Assembly: GCF_937616625.2 (NCBI RefSeq)
Contig: NC_065572.1
Coordinates: 55,911,653-55,975,652, forward strand
Direction of reading: 5' to 3'
DNA length: 64,000 nt
Source: Mercurialis annua
Taxonomy: Eukaryota; Streptophyta; Magnoliopsida; Malpighiales; Euphorbiaceae
Shown here: positions 47,324-58,699 of the stretch, one piece after another
Layout: each line of letters opens with the position of its first letter
Numbering within the stretch: the first letter of the stretch is position 1
Position numbers and translations under genes: made by a program
The notes under the pieces: generated by a model
The model's database searches: none
The model's input: the letters and a program-made list of their open reading frames with translations, nothing else
Told to the model about the DNA's origin: nothing

Positions 47324-48500
47324 AAAGCTTAAGCTTTAAGGATCTGAGCAAGCCAAATAGAAGATGAGAGATCTGATAAATCAAAACCAAAATCGTATAA
47401 TTTAGGAATTCTAAAATGAGTTTAGTCTAAATTTTTTTAGTTTATTTATTTACAAGACTAAAATCAATTCTTACAAACTGAATTATCAAAAAAAATTCTT
47501 ACAAACAACCACACACGACCTCTTTGAGTGTTTTAACGAATTCAAAAAAAATTGAATTTTTAGAGATTTTTAGATATAGGAGTTTTGCTCAAAGTTTTTC
47601 TTTACCCAAATAATATGTTGAAGCCATAATGCTTGAATTCAAAAATAGAGCCGTTGAACGTCTTTAACTTCTTCATTAAATGTTAGTGTACGATAGTACG
47701 CCGCTACTGATCTCCAACAACATAAGTTTGTTTGAATTTTGAGGCACCATAGGATCATATGAAAGCTATACAATCGTATTGCCTTCTTTAGATACAACTC
47801 TATGTTGCTCATATGTGCTTATATAAGATTTGCATATCCGTCGTACGTTGGTCGTACACTAACTCTTTTATTTTATTTTTCTACCGCACCTTCAAATTTT
47901 TAACTTTTATCCATTTAATCTTCTTAAAAATACAATTATTTAATTTTCAACCATTTTATGTCCAGCATGAATGATTAGAAGCATATAAATTAATTTATGC
48001 ACGATCACAAATAATTTTTTTTAAATATATTTATTTTGAATTTTAATAATATTTTATAAATTGTTAACGACAATAGAAATAAACAATATAAAAAAATAAA
48101 ATATTGAAATTTAGTCAAATAATTACATAATATAACTTCTTGTACATGTAAATATTGGTTTACATTTCAATAATGATAAATGGAGTTTGTCTATTTTAAC
48201 GATATTATAAAATATATAAATTTACTATACTGTGATAATATTAAATAAAGACTTTAATTGTTTAAAAAATTATAATTTTTAGTGTGTTTCACGAATTTCT
48301 AATTTTAATTTTTTTAATTAATATACCATCTTTTTTTTTTTTGCAATTTCAAACTTTTCAAATCAATTCTGAATTTTTAAAATTTGGGTTAAATTCGGAA
48401 AACACGCTAAATTTTATGATTTTTAAAATACTTAAACATTAAATGATTTTTTCAAATAATATGTAAAGTACATCACTTTTTATTTTAAATTAAAAATATA
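47324..48500. other. AT-rich intergenic sequence, nothing recognised
   Basis: Very AT-rich with short homopolymer runs. No frame, RNA gene or element end stood out. Confidence 0.45.
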
Positions 48501-50500
48501 TTTAGGCTTAATATATTTTGACCCTTAAATTTTACCATTTTGTTCCCTATGACCTCTAAACAATTTTAGTGTTCCATTAGACCTCTTAACTATTTATTGT
48601 TCTAGTTAACCCCATGTCAGCAAAGCCATGTCAGCAATTTTATCCACGTCATCGCGCGTGGTGTGCACGTTTCGAATGAGGGGTTAAATCGAAAAAAAAA
48701 AAGAATTAAAAGATCCAATTATTTGTCACCTATCGTTAGCGGCTAACGAATCGGGGTATACAAATAAGGAATTAAAGAAAGTACAAGAGCTCTTAAGATC
48801 TGTTGATAGGGATTGTGTTTTACAAGATAAAATTTATTTTGCTGCTTTTCAAGCTAGTACTGCAGTCGAGGTTTTATGAGATTTTAATTGTTTTTCTTTC
48901 ATGTTCTCTAATTTTGCTATTTTTGTTCATATGATATCTGTATAAATATTTAGATTCATAATATTAATACTAATTATTTTTAATCTTTGTAACAACCTAT
49001 ATAGAACAACTATGTGAGTATTCATTTCTTTTACTCATTAATTTTGGTTCTTTGAACTACTAAATTAGTACTGTTAGAATCTGAAACTTTCAATGCTAAT
49101 TTTTTTTATTCAATAGAATATATGTACAATTCATTTGTGACATGTAATGATTCAAGTGGAGTTGTAGAATGTTATGATTCTTTAATAAATTTGAGACGCA
49201 TTTGAACTGTTTTTGAGATGTATCGTATCAATTTATTATATATATTTGAAATGTGTTATTTTTATATCTTTGTATGTATTATGTGATATTTATTAATCTG
49301 TTTTTGTTTACTGATTTTTATCTGCTGTTTTTTTTGTAGTTTGATGATTCCGTCAATACTTTTTGCAAAAAGTTCAGACAACTTCCTTTATTTCGAAGAA
49401 TGTAGCTAAACTGGTTCTGAGGCGTATATGAGTTGTTTTTGAGATGTATCTAAACTATGTTTTAGATGTATATGACTTGTATATGAGATGTATTTGAATT
49501 ATTTTTGAGATTTGATTTCTCATGTAAACTAGAAAATTGTAAGTATTTACATTTTAATATAAATTCATATGTGTAAGATTAACTTCAAATAATGATAAAT
49601 TTAATGAATGCATTATATAGTTATTGGTTCATTTTATTATGTATATACATATTAGATACATCAACGATATATCGTATTTACACCACTAATACATTGTAGA
49701 TAAATTGTTTATTCATTACTAATATGCCACTGATACATCGTAGACACATATTTTGTCCCTTTTTAATTATTTTAACAAATAAATTTTATCGATACACCAT
49801 TAATTATAATTTCTAAAATGCGTCTCCAACTCAGAATGATTATTTTAACAAAATAAATTTTAAAATGACTCGTACATTATAGATATGTTGTCAATACACC
49901 GTAATACATTGCTGATATATCATAAATACACCACTAATATACCACTGATATATCGTAAATACACCACTAATACATCATATATATAGAGGGAAGAAATCAA
50001 TAATAACATTTTAATTAGTAGCAACTTTCAGTAATAAAATTTCAATTAGCGCAACTTCCAATAATTTCTCAATGACTGAAAAACAAGTCTTCATAATTCA
50101 AAATATCATCAAAATTCATTATTTAACAATTGAAACTCTTTACACAAACTAAATCAAAACAAAATAAAACAAAAATATCTATTTAGTTTTTCAAAACTTT
50201 AATTTATAAAAGAACCTCGTGTTTTTCCCAATTTTAAACCTCTTTTTGAATCTATTTTAAAAGTATGAGAAAATATGTTAGTGATACATTTCAGATATAA
50301 AGATACCTGTTTATTTTTTTTATACGTTTACACGTGCTGACGCGTGACTAGCGCGCATGTCATACACATTTGTGACCCATTGACTTTTTTTTTTTAGTGT
50401 GCCCCGCCTCTTATTTAATGGTTGAGTAAAATATGTAAACTTTTTTCTTGTTTTATCATGAATGTAAAAATTTAAGCTTGTATGTATTTGAGACTTTGAG
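48501..50500. repeat. Transposon-derived block with GATACATC/ATACACCAC repeats
   Basis: TAGGCTTAATATATTTTGAC at 48503 resembles the start of long-TIR MITEs, and CACGTCATCGCGCGTG follows at about 48645. From 49640 to 49985, words such as ATACACCACTAATACATC and CTGATATATCGTAAATACAC repeat about every 20-45 bp. From 49195 to 49510 the inverse words (TTTTTGAGATGTATC) repeat. I could not find a matching right terminus, so this may be a truncated element. Confidence 0.4.
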
Positions 50501-50847
50501 TAAAGTATTATTTAAATCGGGATATTTTTGTGGATTTTTCAGAAAAAATTGGACAATTACTTGCTAGAAAAAGATAGTATAACAAAGAACAGAAACTGAA
50601 ACTATACCTGCACCACTGCAAACGGGCATCATCATATTATTATGCTATTATCTGTTCAATACATATAATAATAATGAATTAGCTATTCCTACCACTATAT
50701 TATATATTGAAACAAAAAATATTAATCATCGCAAGTCTGAAGTCCCATGTCGCTTCTACGAACTAGAAGCTCGCAGCCGAAAATCCAGTGCTGCATGAGG
50801 GCTGTAGGTCAAATTTCTGCTATGAACAGCTTTCCGAATCCAAAATT
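50501..50847 (-). other. 3' flank / UTR of the UXE gene
   Basis: Sequence downstream of the stop at 50848-50850 on the minus strand, AT-rich beyond about 50740. It probably contains the 3' UTR. The end site is not readable. Confidence 0.35.
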
Positions 50848-53800
50848 TCAAGAAGCCATCGCCAAAGGCGGTCCATACCCATTTCTATGCGACTTCTGCC
50901 ATCTCCATGCTACTTGTAAGCTCTCTTGGAGATCGGTGTGTTGAGCTGTCCAGTTGAGTTCGAGCCTAATCTTAGTAGGGTCACTAAACACTTCAGCATA
51001 GTCACCAGGTCGACGAGGCAAATAGTCGACTTTGATGTCCACACCGGTTGCCTTCTTGCAGGCCTCTACAAATTCATTGACTGATCTACCTGAAAGTCGT
51101 AATCAGAAGAAAAGCTATAAACAAATGATCCAGAGAATAAATTATATCATAGAAGGCGTTTGACATTCAAAATGTATAACGCACCTTTTCCAGTACCGAC
51201 ATTAAAGATCCCAACTTTTCCAGGCACTGCCTTTTCAAGAGCTTTCACATGAGCATCGACAAGATCAGTAACATCGATATAATCTCTTACACAAGTACCA
51301 TCATGTGTCTTATAGTCTGTTCCTTTAACCTACAAAGTAACAAATACCTTAATACCATTAGCTTATTCAATCATCAGAATGCACAAAAAAGCATGCATTT
51401 CCTAGTTTAAGAGCTGATGTCGCAGGCGCTATAATCAATCAGTCAAATTGTTCTTAGACAGTCATTTGCAGCACAGGACACAATAAGTATTGCAAATTTC
51501 ATAATAAATATTTCGGCGGAACATCATCATTATCTGGATTTATAATCCAGCAAATAAATCAAATAATTGGAAGATTACCGAACATGTGATAGTTAGCTGA
51601 CACTGCAAAATACAAATTAAAGCAGTATGCCAAAATGAAAAATATGATCAAGGTTTTACGAAACAAGAAAGTGCCAACAACCGAGCAGGTTCTGGTAAAA
51701 TAATAAATTAGCTGTTCACGCAAATATAGGATTTCTAAAAACAGGCAAAGTGACATTAAAAAGCATGCATGAAAAATGAAAAAAACAGTCAGAAATACGT
51801 CATCCACATACATAAATTATCCACACATACAAATTAGCAGTGCCTGCAAGAAGCAAAGAATACCTTCAGCCCAGGAATAAAACCACGAGCTGCATCAAAA
51901 CAAGCACCAGAAATCCGTCCATGTTCTCGAAGTTCAGGACTGGGAGCCTCACCAAGTCTGCCATCTGGATCCGAACCAATCACATTGAAGTATCTGGAAA
52001 ACATTCCCGCCCAAAAAAATCATCAATCACTAGATAACAATTGAGACATCTATAATTAGCATTTCAAATAAGAAAATAACATTAAAAAGAGAAATTTTTA
52101 GGTAGACTTAGTCCACCACATCATTCATGGACTATGTCAATCATTTTAAAACACATCATTAAAAAAGGACATTAATTTATTTATTTTTACATATTTAATG
52201 TGCTTTAAAATGATTGGCTCATTGCATGAATGAGCAATGGACCGAGTCTCCTAAAAATTTCTCGATTAAAAAAGGTGTGACATGTGCATGGCTCTATTAA
52301 TTTTGATATTTGCAAACTCGAGATGCAAATATCTTAATGTATTTTTTCAGCGACAATAAATCAGAATTATGCATTACACATGGTCTTGAGCATCTCAAGA
52401 AAGAATGAAAACAATGAAAGATTAATCACTTAAAAAAAATAAAAATTGAAAGAACAACAGTTGAAAAAGCTAGAGAATTCAATCAAAGAAATCCACCAAC
52501 CTAAGAATCATAACTGCCATGTCAGAATTTTTAGAAAAATCAAGAATGATATCTTCAGCCATCTTCTTAGCTTTTCCATATGGATTTATTGGGACCTGAA
52601 CTGACGGAGATACACTGATCAATCAACCAGCCAGAAAAATTACAATGCATCTCATGCAGAGTGTCTTAGCAAATACCTGTGGGGTGACTTCGGTAATAGG
52701 CATCTTCTCAGGCTCCCCGTATGTTGCACACGTGCTTGAATAAATTAAAGTCTTTACATCATGAGCAGACATCGACTCTACTACAGTTAATGTATTTGAT
52801 GTTATGTTGTGATAGTACCTTCATAAACAAGCAGAAGGAATTCATGATTAAGACGGAGAAAGTAAACATTACTTGTTGACCAAAACAATAATTTACCACA
52901 ACAAAAGAGAGATAAATCCTTAAATAGATGTCTAAATTATCAAAAACTCAAATAGATGTCTAAATTATCAGTTTCAAAAGCAATCTTCTATGATGTATAA
53001 TTTCTATTTGCACTCAAAATAAAGAACAGGATTCGATCAAGGAAACATAGTTATTCATGGTTTTCTTAGATGACTGCAAAACCTTACACTTCCTGCATTC
53101 AATATTCAGCATCTACTTGTCATCACCAACACCAATCTAGCCTGTCCTGGCACTAACACCGCATGCATAGAACAGAAACATTGCCACAAGACAAGAGAGA
53201 AGATGTTTTCAACAACAAAAAACTGAACATGCCTAAACTTACTTAAGAGGATCCATAGTGCTTTCCCCAACATATGCAACAGCAGCAAAGTGCATCACAG
53301 CATCAAATGCATTTTCTGAGAAAATTTTATTAACCTGCAAATTTCAGTAAAGGAAACAACTTGCAAATCCAAGTTCTTGTGTTTATGGACAATATACTGT
53401 CATATATTATAAATTGTTCAACAAGGATACAACTTTTGCATCTCCCAAATCAGCATAAATAAACTGAAGCCTCCCAGGCTCTGGAAATAATTCTTGTAGA
53501 ACTTTTACAGCACCTAGGTTTCCCCGTGAAAGATTATCCTGTCAAAAATAACAAAAAACCATTTGATCTTGCAAGTCCAGCATAAAATTGTGAATATTTA
53601 AATGACACAAGATATCAATAAATTGCATAAAACGCACGTACCACTATGGTAACCCTGTAACCATCCTTCAGAAGTCGCAATGAAGCATGTGAACCAATAT
53701 AACCAGCTCCACCAGTCACTAGGACATGTATAACCGATTCATCATGCACAGAGAACTGGATAATAACCAACCAAAACATAAATTACATGTTAATAAATTG

Positions 53801-54549
53801 CCATAGAAATTCAAACAATTGTATAACATATGGAAAAATGGAAATCTCATAACAACCACCCCAGTCTAATCCTTTCCTATAGTTTCCCCAGAACAAAATT
53901 GACCCTATGTTAGAGGCAGAAATCATAAAATATAGACAATAATATTACAAACAAACCCCCTTTTAATTCATAAAATTAGATATGACAGCACCCATTGCTC
54001 AAAATCCAATAAAGACAAAACGCCTTCTAAACTAGTCTATGTGTCTGTGAAAATGATAATCATGTCACTCATGGATAGGAGTTTCCTGCACGTCTTAGGG
54101 GCAAATAAAGGTGCACGGGAAAATCTTTGAGCAAGAAAAAATCTACGAAACATATAACACAGCCTCTGCCAGACAGGGTACCAAGACAACAAAATGAGCC
54201 GTAAGGTGAAACCAATTACCGGGCTTGGGGCGTTAAATGTTGGGGATTGCTTGAGCATAATAATGCATAATGCTGTGAGGGCAGCAGCCAAAAGAATCTT
54301 CCCCACAACATTATTCTTCCTCTTTGGGTCTGCGTAGTCCAAGCCTGCAGGCAGCGAATAAAACAAATAAAAAACTACGCTTTACAGAATCAAAGCAATA
54401 GATTCAAAACTGAAGAAAATTCAACAAAAATTGAAATACTACGATAAAAAGAAGCACAACAGCAGGCGAAATATAGCGAAAAACAAACCTCCGAGCGGCA
54501 TAGATCTGTTGGGTCTTTGCTGATTTCTCAACCTACCAAAATTTAGCAT
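50848..54549 (-). CDS. UXE: UDP-arabinose 4-epimerase (MUR4/UXE class)
   Basis: Ten coding exons on the minus strand: 54549-54489, 54344-54220, 53755-53642, 53538-53434, 53334-53243, 52818-52677, 52595-52501, 51993-51864, 51329-51185, 51089-50848. All junctions keep frame; total 1251 bp, 416 aa (Arabidopsis MUR4 is about 419). Features: short cytosolic N-terminus [20 protein letters not shown], one membrane anchor about residues 37-51, NAD-binding [10 protein letters not shown] (G77, G80, G83), [10 protein letters not shown], and the catalytic pair Y219xxxK223 in PYGKAK. It is an extended short-chain dehydrogenase/reductase that interconverts UDP-xylose and UDP-arabinopyranose in the Golgi, supplying arabinose for wall polymers. 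The membrane anchor and the [20 protein letters not shown] block favour UXE over cytosolic UDP-glucose 4-epimerase, though specificity is inferred. Intron 7 carries a MITE. Confidence 0.92.
52089..52263. mobile_element. MITE in UXE intron 7 (about 175 bp)
   Basis: GAGAAATTTTTAGGTAGACT on the left pairs with GAGTCTCCTAAAAATTTCTC on the right; the inverted match extends through ATTCATGGA / ATGAATGAGC words. The same terminal family bounds the larger element at 56348-56947. Confidence 0.75.
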
Positions 54550-54569
54550 TTGGAGAGTCTCTTGAAAAA

Positions 54570-54596
54570 GATACAGAAGTAAGCTTCTTCTGTATC
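54570..54596 (-). promoter_or_regulatory. Perfect hairpin in UXE 5' leader
   Basis: GATACAGAAG and CTTCTGTATC form a 10-bp stem with a 7-nt loop, ending 21 nt before the ATG. In sense orientation the left arm contains TTGATACAG followed by AAG, which could also be a splice acceptor. Confidence 0.55.
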
Positions 54597-55440
54597 AAAC
54601 AATCATCTAGCAAGCAATTACCTTACTTTTCAGCACTAATCTCCTGCAATGAAGATCAAGAAGCTAGCAGAGTCAATTTTGAATCACATTTAAGAAAATC
54701 ATTAAAACAATAGTATATAACATGAAACATGTAAAGTTGAAATCAAAAGCAAAAGAAAAGGCTGGCTGGGCCCTCTGCAAGCAATTAAATGTTGAAAAGG
54801 CAACAAAAAGTTAAAAAATGTAAAGTTTCAAAAAATTTAACACCACAATTACCAACAGAAACAAAAAAAAATCATCAGTGAAAATTTAAATTTCAACAAA
54901 CAAAGATCCAAATAAAACCAAGCTCCAATTTTGTTTTGGGCTCTTATATAAAGTTTTGTCAGGGCGTGTCGTCTTCCCAAACCTGATTTATGGGAAATTT
55001 TGGAAAAAATTAAAACCCATATAAATGGAAATAGAAGCAAAGAAAAAGATTGAAAATTGGGGAAGATCCAATGAAATTAGAGCGTAAAAATGAATACCCA
55101 GTAAGAGAAAATTGGCAATGGCAGAGATATGAACACCAAAAAAGGACAAAAAAATTGGAAAGAAAGGATATTTAACTGCAATTACAAACCACCTTATAAA
55201 AATAGCAAAACAATTGTCAAAGTTTCCAAATTTGAATCACAAGATCCACACATGTGACCATATGTAACGGAAAACGCACAAAATAAAACAAAACCCAGAA
55301 TTGGAAATTCAATCAACAGTTAAGATTATGTAACAAAAATAGAAAGAACGTTTGTTTTTGTGTTTTACTTACAAAAATGCAAAGAGAGGGATAAAATTAG
55401 AGAGAGAAAGTTTGTGTTGAGTTTGAATATGAAGAGAGTT

Positions 55441-55456
55441 AGAGAGAGAGAGAGAG
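55441..55456. repeat. GA microsatellite
   Basis: AGAGAGAGAGAGAGAG, an (AG)8 run within a longer GA-rich stretch from about 55390 upstream of UXE. Confidence 0.8.
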
Positions 55457-55480
55457 TTGTAATAGGCGAAGAATTCTCTC

Positions 55481-55852
55481 TATTTTCCATTTAGTCATTG
55501 CTTCTGCGTCTGTTGAGAAGTCGCAGGCACAGCAAAAATTCTCTTTTTTTTTATTATTTTCATATTTTATTAGTAATTTTTTTTTATTATTTGTTCAATT
55601 TGTATACTATTTTTTTCATTTTTGGGGGTTTGGAACTTTGGACGACAATGAAAGGAGGACCAATCATGGGGAGTCCAGAGCGGAGCGGGAAGCGCGGGGC
55701 TTTGGTTCTTTTGTTGTGCTGTCGCCTATAAGATGCTGCCATTTCATCTTCTTCTCTTATGCTTTTTTACTTTTTTTTTTTTATTTCTCATGCTTTTTTT
55801 TAAAAACATTTGTCATGCTTTTTTACTTTTTTTTTGTCAAAAGATAGTAATA
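55481..55852. other. Intergenic, one GC-richer patch (55630-55740)
   Basis: Short open frames on the plus strand at 55498 and 55638 have no recognised domain. The patch around AGCGGAGCGGGAAGCGCGGG is unlike its AT-rich surroundings and may be a relic of something unidentified. Confidence 0.3.
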
Positions 55853-56345
55853 TTAATAGATTAACATATTACTACATCTTACCGAAAAAGTAAATCGTAG
55901 ATCAAAAATAAAAAATAAAAAACAACTGAAACCATATATCGATCTATAGAAAGAAACGAAATAAAAATACAAATTTAACAGACGATTAAAAATAGGAACA
56001 ATTCCAGTGTGAAGAATTCCCTGCCACCAATCATATCCCAAAACTTCTACGAACCACTTATTTCGCTGTTAAAATACTTCGAACGATGAAAAAAAAATAC
56101 CTTGAATCTTCAATAACGTGAATTTGAAGTTTGAACAAACGCTAAAAAGTCTTGAACGGATCAAGGATCTACAGAAACCACGAATAAAACACACCAAAAC
56201 TCCAAAGAACGGAGCAATTTAAAGAAACGAGCTAAGAGATGATGATATACGGCTAAAAGCCGAAAATCACCGTCCCCTGCGCTCGAAATCGAAGAAAATC
56301 AGACTTTTCCTCTCTAGAATAAGGTTTCTCTCCGCTTTGATTATA
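55853..56345. repeat. Dispersed repeat family, 3' part only
   Basis: CGGCTAAAAGCCGAAAATCA and AAACACACCAAAACTCC resemble GCAGAAGCCAAAGATCACCA and AAACACACTAAAGTCG at about 59895-60025, in the same orientation. The 5' part of that family (GGAGTCGCCA motif) is absent here. Confidence 0.35.
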
Positions 56346-56347
56346 TA

Positions 56348-56947
56348 GATTCTTAGGTAGACTCGATCTACCACGTCATCCGTGAATTAGCCTATCACAC
56401 TATGACACGTCATTAAAATAGTGGCACTATCGTAATTTTGTTTGTTACTTTTTACATTTTTGAATAGTAATATTACAATAATACCATTATTTTAAGGGTT
56501 AATTCCTAAAAAAATCACGAACTTTAAATAAAGTTTCATTTTAATCATGAACTTTAAAAGTTGTCATTTAAAGGCACGAACTTTCATTTTGTTTCAAATC
56601 TATCGCCAAAGTAAAATCCGGTGTATTTTATCGAATCAAAAATTCCTAATCCTATATACTCTAACTAAAAAATAATAAGATTTAATGTCGATTTATAATT
56701 TGGGTCTTTCATTAGTGGTTTATTGAAGAATTTAGTCAACAAAAATACACTGAAATGATAGATTTGAAACAAAATGAAAGTTCGTGCCTTTAAATGGCAA
56801 CTTTTAAAGGTCATGATTAAAATGAAACTTCATGTAAAGTTCATGATTTTTTTAAGAATTAACCCTTATTTTAATGATGTGTCATAATGTGGTAAGTTTA
56901 GTCCATGGACGACGTGGTGGACTGAGTCTACTTAAAAATTTCTCCTT
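56348..56947. mobile_element. TIR element (same family as the UXE intron MITE) containing a nested MITE
   Basis: Outer ends TTCTTAGGTAGACTCGATCT and GGACTGAGTCTACTTAAAAA pair as TIRs, with ATGACACGTCATTAAAATA and its complement further inside. The centre is replaced by a second TIR element at 56494-56867. No coding capacity. Confidence 0.7.
56494..56867. mobile_element. Nested long-TIR MITE (374 bp)
   Basis: AAGGGTTAATTCCTAAAAAA at the left pairs with TTTTTTAAGAATTAACCCTT at the right. The inverted match runs about 130 bp through CACGAACTTTCATTTTGTTT and its complement. Confidence 0.75.
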
Positions 56948-57285
56948 TTTTTCATGGATGTAACTTGTTGCATATTTTCTATTAGAGTGTTTATCTCATG
57001 CAACAGTTGTGTCATATTATTTTTACAACAAGTAAATGAGTATTTGCGATAAAAAATCTTTAATTTTTTTTTAATCATTAAATATTAGCACAACGCCTTA
57101 TTGGTTTGTTGCATGAATGACGTGGCGCAACCGTTGTGTTGTATCTCGTGTCTACCAACAACATAAATGAAAACTAATTCATATTAGGCGAAACTCATTA
57201 AGGACCCCTAGTATTTTATCATTTTTGTTCATAACATTTTTACCATTTACTTTCAATCTTTCTGATCCCTCTATAACCATTGGCA
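56948..57285. other. Intergenic, nothing recognised
   Basis: AT-rich. It contains GCAACAGTTGTGTCAT and CGCAACCGTTGTGTTG words but no defined element end. A 63-codon minus frame at 57179-57370 overlaps a TIR and is not a gene. Confidence 0.35.
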
Positions 57286-57349
57286 AATGACCAAAAAAGG
57301 CCAATTTTTTTATGAAAGTTTCACAAAGGTCCAAACCTTTTAATTTTAT

Positions 57350-57537
57350 CCAATTTGTCCTGAAATACATGATTTTGTTTCAATTTTGTCCAACTACACA
57401 ATTTTGCTTATGTGGCGCTGATGTGTGGCATTGTCACATCAACGTCACGTAGGTGCCACATAAGCAAAATTACACAATTGGAGAGAATTGAAACTAAATC
57501 ATGCGTTTCATGACAAATTGGATAAAATTGAAAGGAA
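57350..57537. mobile_element. Small hairpin MITE nested in the left TIR
   Basis: ATCCAATTTGTCCTGAAATA...TTTTGCTTATGTGGCGC pairs with its complement GTGCCACATAAGCAAAATT...ACAAATTGGAT. The right TIR of the host element lacks this block, so it inserted into the left TIR. Confidence 0.65.
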
Positions 57538-57911
57538 CAAAGGATCAATTCACCTTAGTACAAACAAACCCAAAAGTTGCGTTTTTAGCTCAAATCAGCC
57601 CTTGAGAGAGTGAGTTTCTTAATTTTATTTAATTAACTTAATTACTCATATTTTAATTAATCAAAACTCTATTATACTCTAATTAAACTAATAAAACACA
57701 ATTAACCTTAATTTAATTATATTTTACTAAATTCATCAAAAATATTACTCCTATATTTTACTTAATTAAAACTCTTAATTATATTCTAATTTTTACTTTA
57801 TTAAAACATAATTAACTCTAATTATTTTCTAATTCACCACTCCTTTTTGTTCACCGGAATTTTATTTTCACCGGAATTTTTTTTTCTTAAATTTTTTTTC
57901 CCGTTGAAACC

Positions 57912-58278
57912 GGAGGAGACCCATCTGGGTCTGCTCCTCCACGATGATGGAGGAGCAGACCCAGATGGGTCTCCTCCATGGTGGAAAGCAGACCCATCGG
58001 GTCTACTCTTCGCCGGAGTAGACCCAGATGGGTCTTCTCCACGGTGGAAAGCAGACCCATCGGGTCTGCCCTTCCATCGTGGAAGAGCAGACCCGATGGG
58101 TCTGCTCTTCGCCGGAGTAGACCCATCTGGGTCTGCTCCTCCACGATGGAGGAGCAGACCCAGATGGGTCTTCTCCACGGTGGTAAGCAGACCCATCGAG
58201 TCTGCTCTTCCATCGTGGAAGAGCAGACCCGATGGGTTTGCTCTTTGCCGGAGTAGAACCATTTGGGTCTGCTCCTCC
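57912..58278. repeat. GC-rich minisatellite of eleven palindromic modules with higher-order repeat
   Basis: Eleven modules of 31-37 bp, each of the form GGAG..AGACCC-ATNTGGGTCT..CTCC, that is, each itself an imperfect palindrome. By sequence they fall in four types (A-D) in the order A, B, C/D hybrid, A/B hybrid, C, D, A, B, C, D, A, giving a higher-order unit of about 134 bp. Base composition is far above the AT-rich flanks. Frames on both strands stay open only because no stop occurs in the repeat. Confidence 0.9.
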
Positions 58279-58592
58279 AATTTTAAATAGATTTTTTGTT
58301 TTTAAATTTAGATATTAATTTGTAATTTTTTTAAAATAACAAGGATTATTTAAGACTTTTAACCAAGAGAGTGTGTTTCAAACGCAAGTTGAGAGTGGGC
58401 AAGAATGAAAAAGGGGCTGATTTGATACGAAAACACAACTTTTGGGTCTGTTTGTACCAAAATCTTCCAAAATGACTCATTTGATATTTCGTGCCAAGTT
58501 GAGGAGGTGAATTGATCCTTTTTTCAAATTGAAAGGTTTGGACTTTTGTGAAATTTTCATGAAAGATTTGGTCTTTTTTGGTTATTTAGCCT

Positions 58593-58699
58593 TTTGATTT
58601 CAGTTCCTTATTTGAATGCAATTTGGCATGTGCGTCTGACTTATTGTTAGCAAGAGTTTAAGAAAAACAGTTATGATATAATTAATGTTCTTAAGGACT
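58593..58699. other. Short spacer, nothing recognised
   Basis: AT-rich junction between the composite TIR element and the dispersed repeat. Confidence 0.3.

Larger units (their letters stand above)
54550..55480 (-). promoter_or_regulatory. UXE 5' leader (probably with introns) and promoter
   Basis: Upstream of the ATG on the minus strand, ATTGCAG followed by GAGATTAGTGCTGAAAAG and GTAAGG (about 54628-54652) looks like a small non-coding exon. Closely related UXE genes often have leader introns. The CT/GA-rich stretch near 55430-55490 is typical of plant core promoter or 5' UTR ends. No confident TATA box. Confidence 0.4.
57286..58592. mobile_element. Composite TIR element carrying a GC-rich minisatellite
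   Basis: Outer TIRs: ATGACCAAAAAAGGCCAATT...TTCACAAAGGTCCAAACC on the left, complemented by GGTTTGGACTTTTGTGAAAT...GGTCTTTTTTGGTTAT on the right. Inner TIRs: AAGGATCAATTCACCT and CCCAAAAGTTG on the left (57538-57580), complemented at 58435-58523. Outer limits may extend further. The minisatellite sits in the middle. No transposase was found. Confidence 0.6.

Noticed and set aside
50747..50944. Plus-strand frame opposite the last UXE exon
   Set aside because: Antisense shadow of the UXE C-terminal coding exon and 3' UTR.
57834..58290. Long open frames on both strands and in several frames (up to 148 codons)
   Set aside because: They arise because the GC-rich palindromic minisatellite happens to lack stop codons. 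Their Gly/Ser/Arg-rich repeats mirror the DNA repeat in every frame, with no start context or codon bias.
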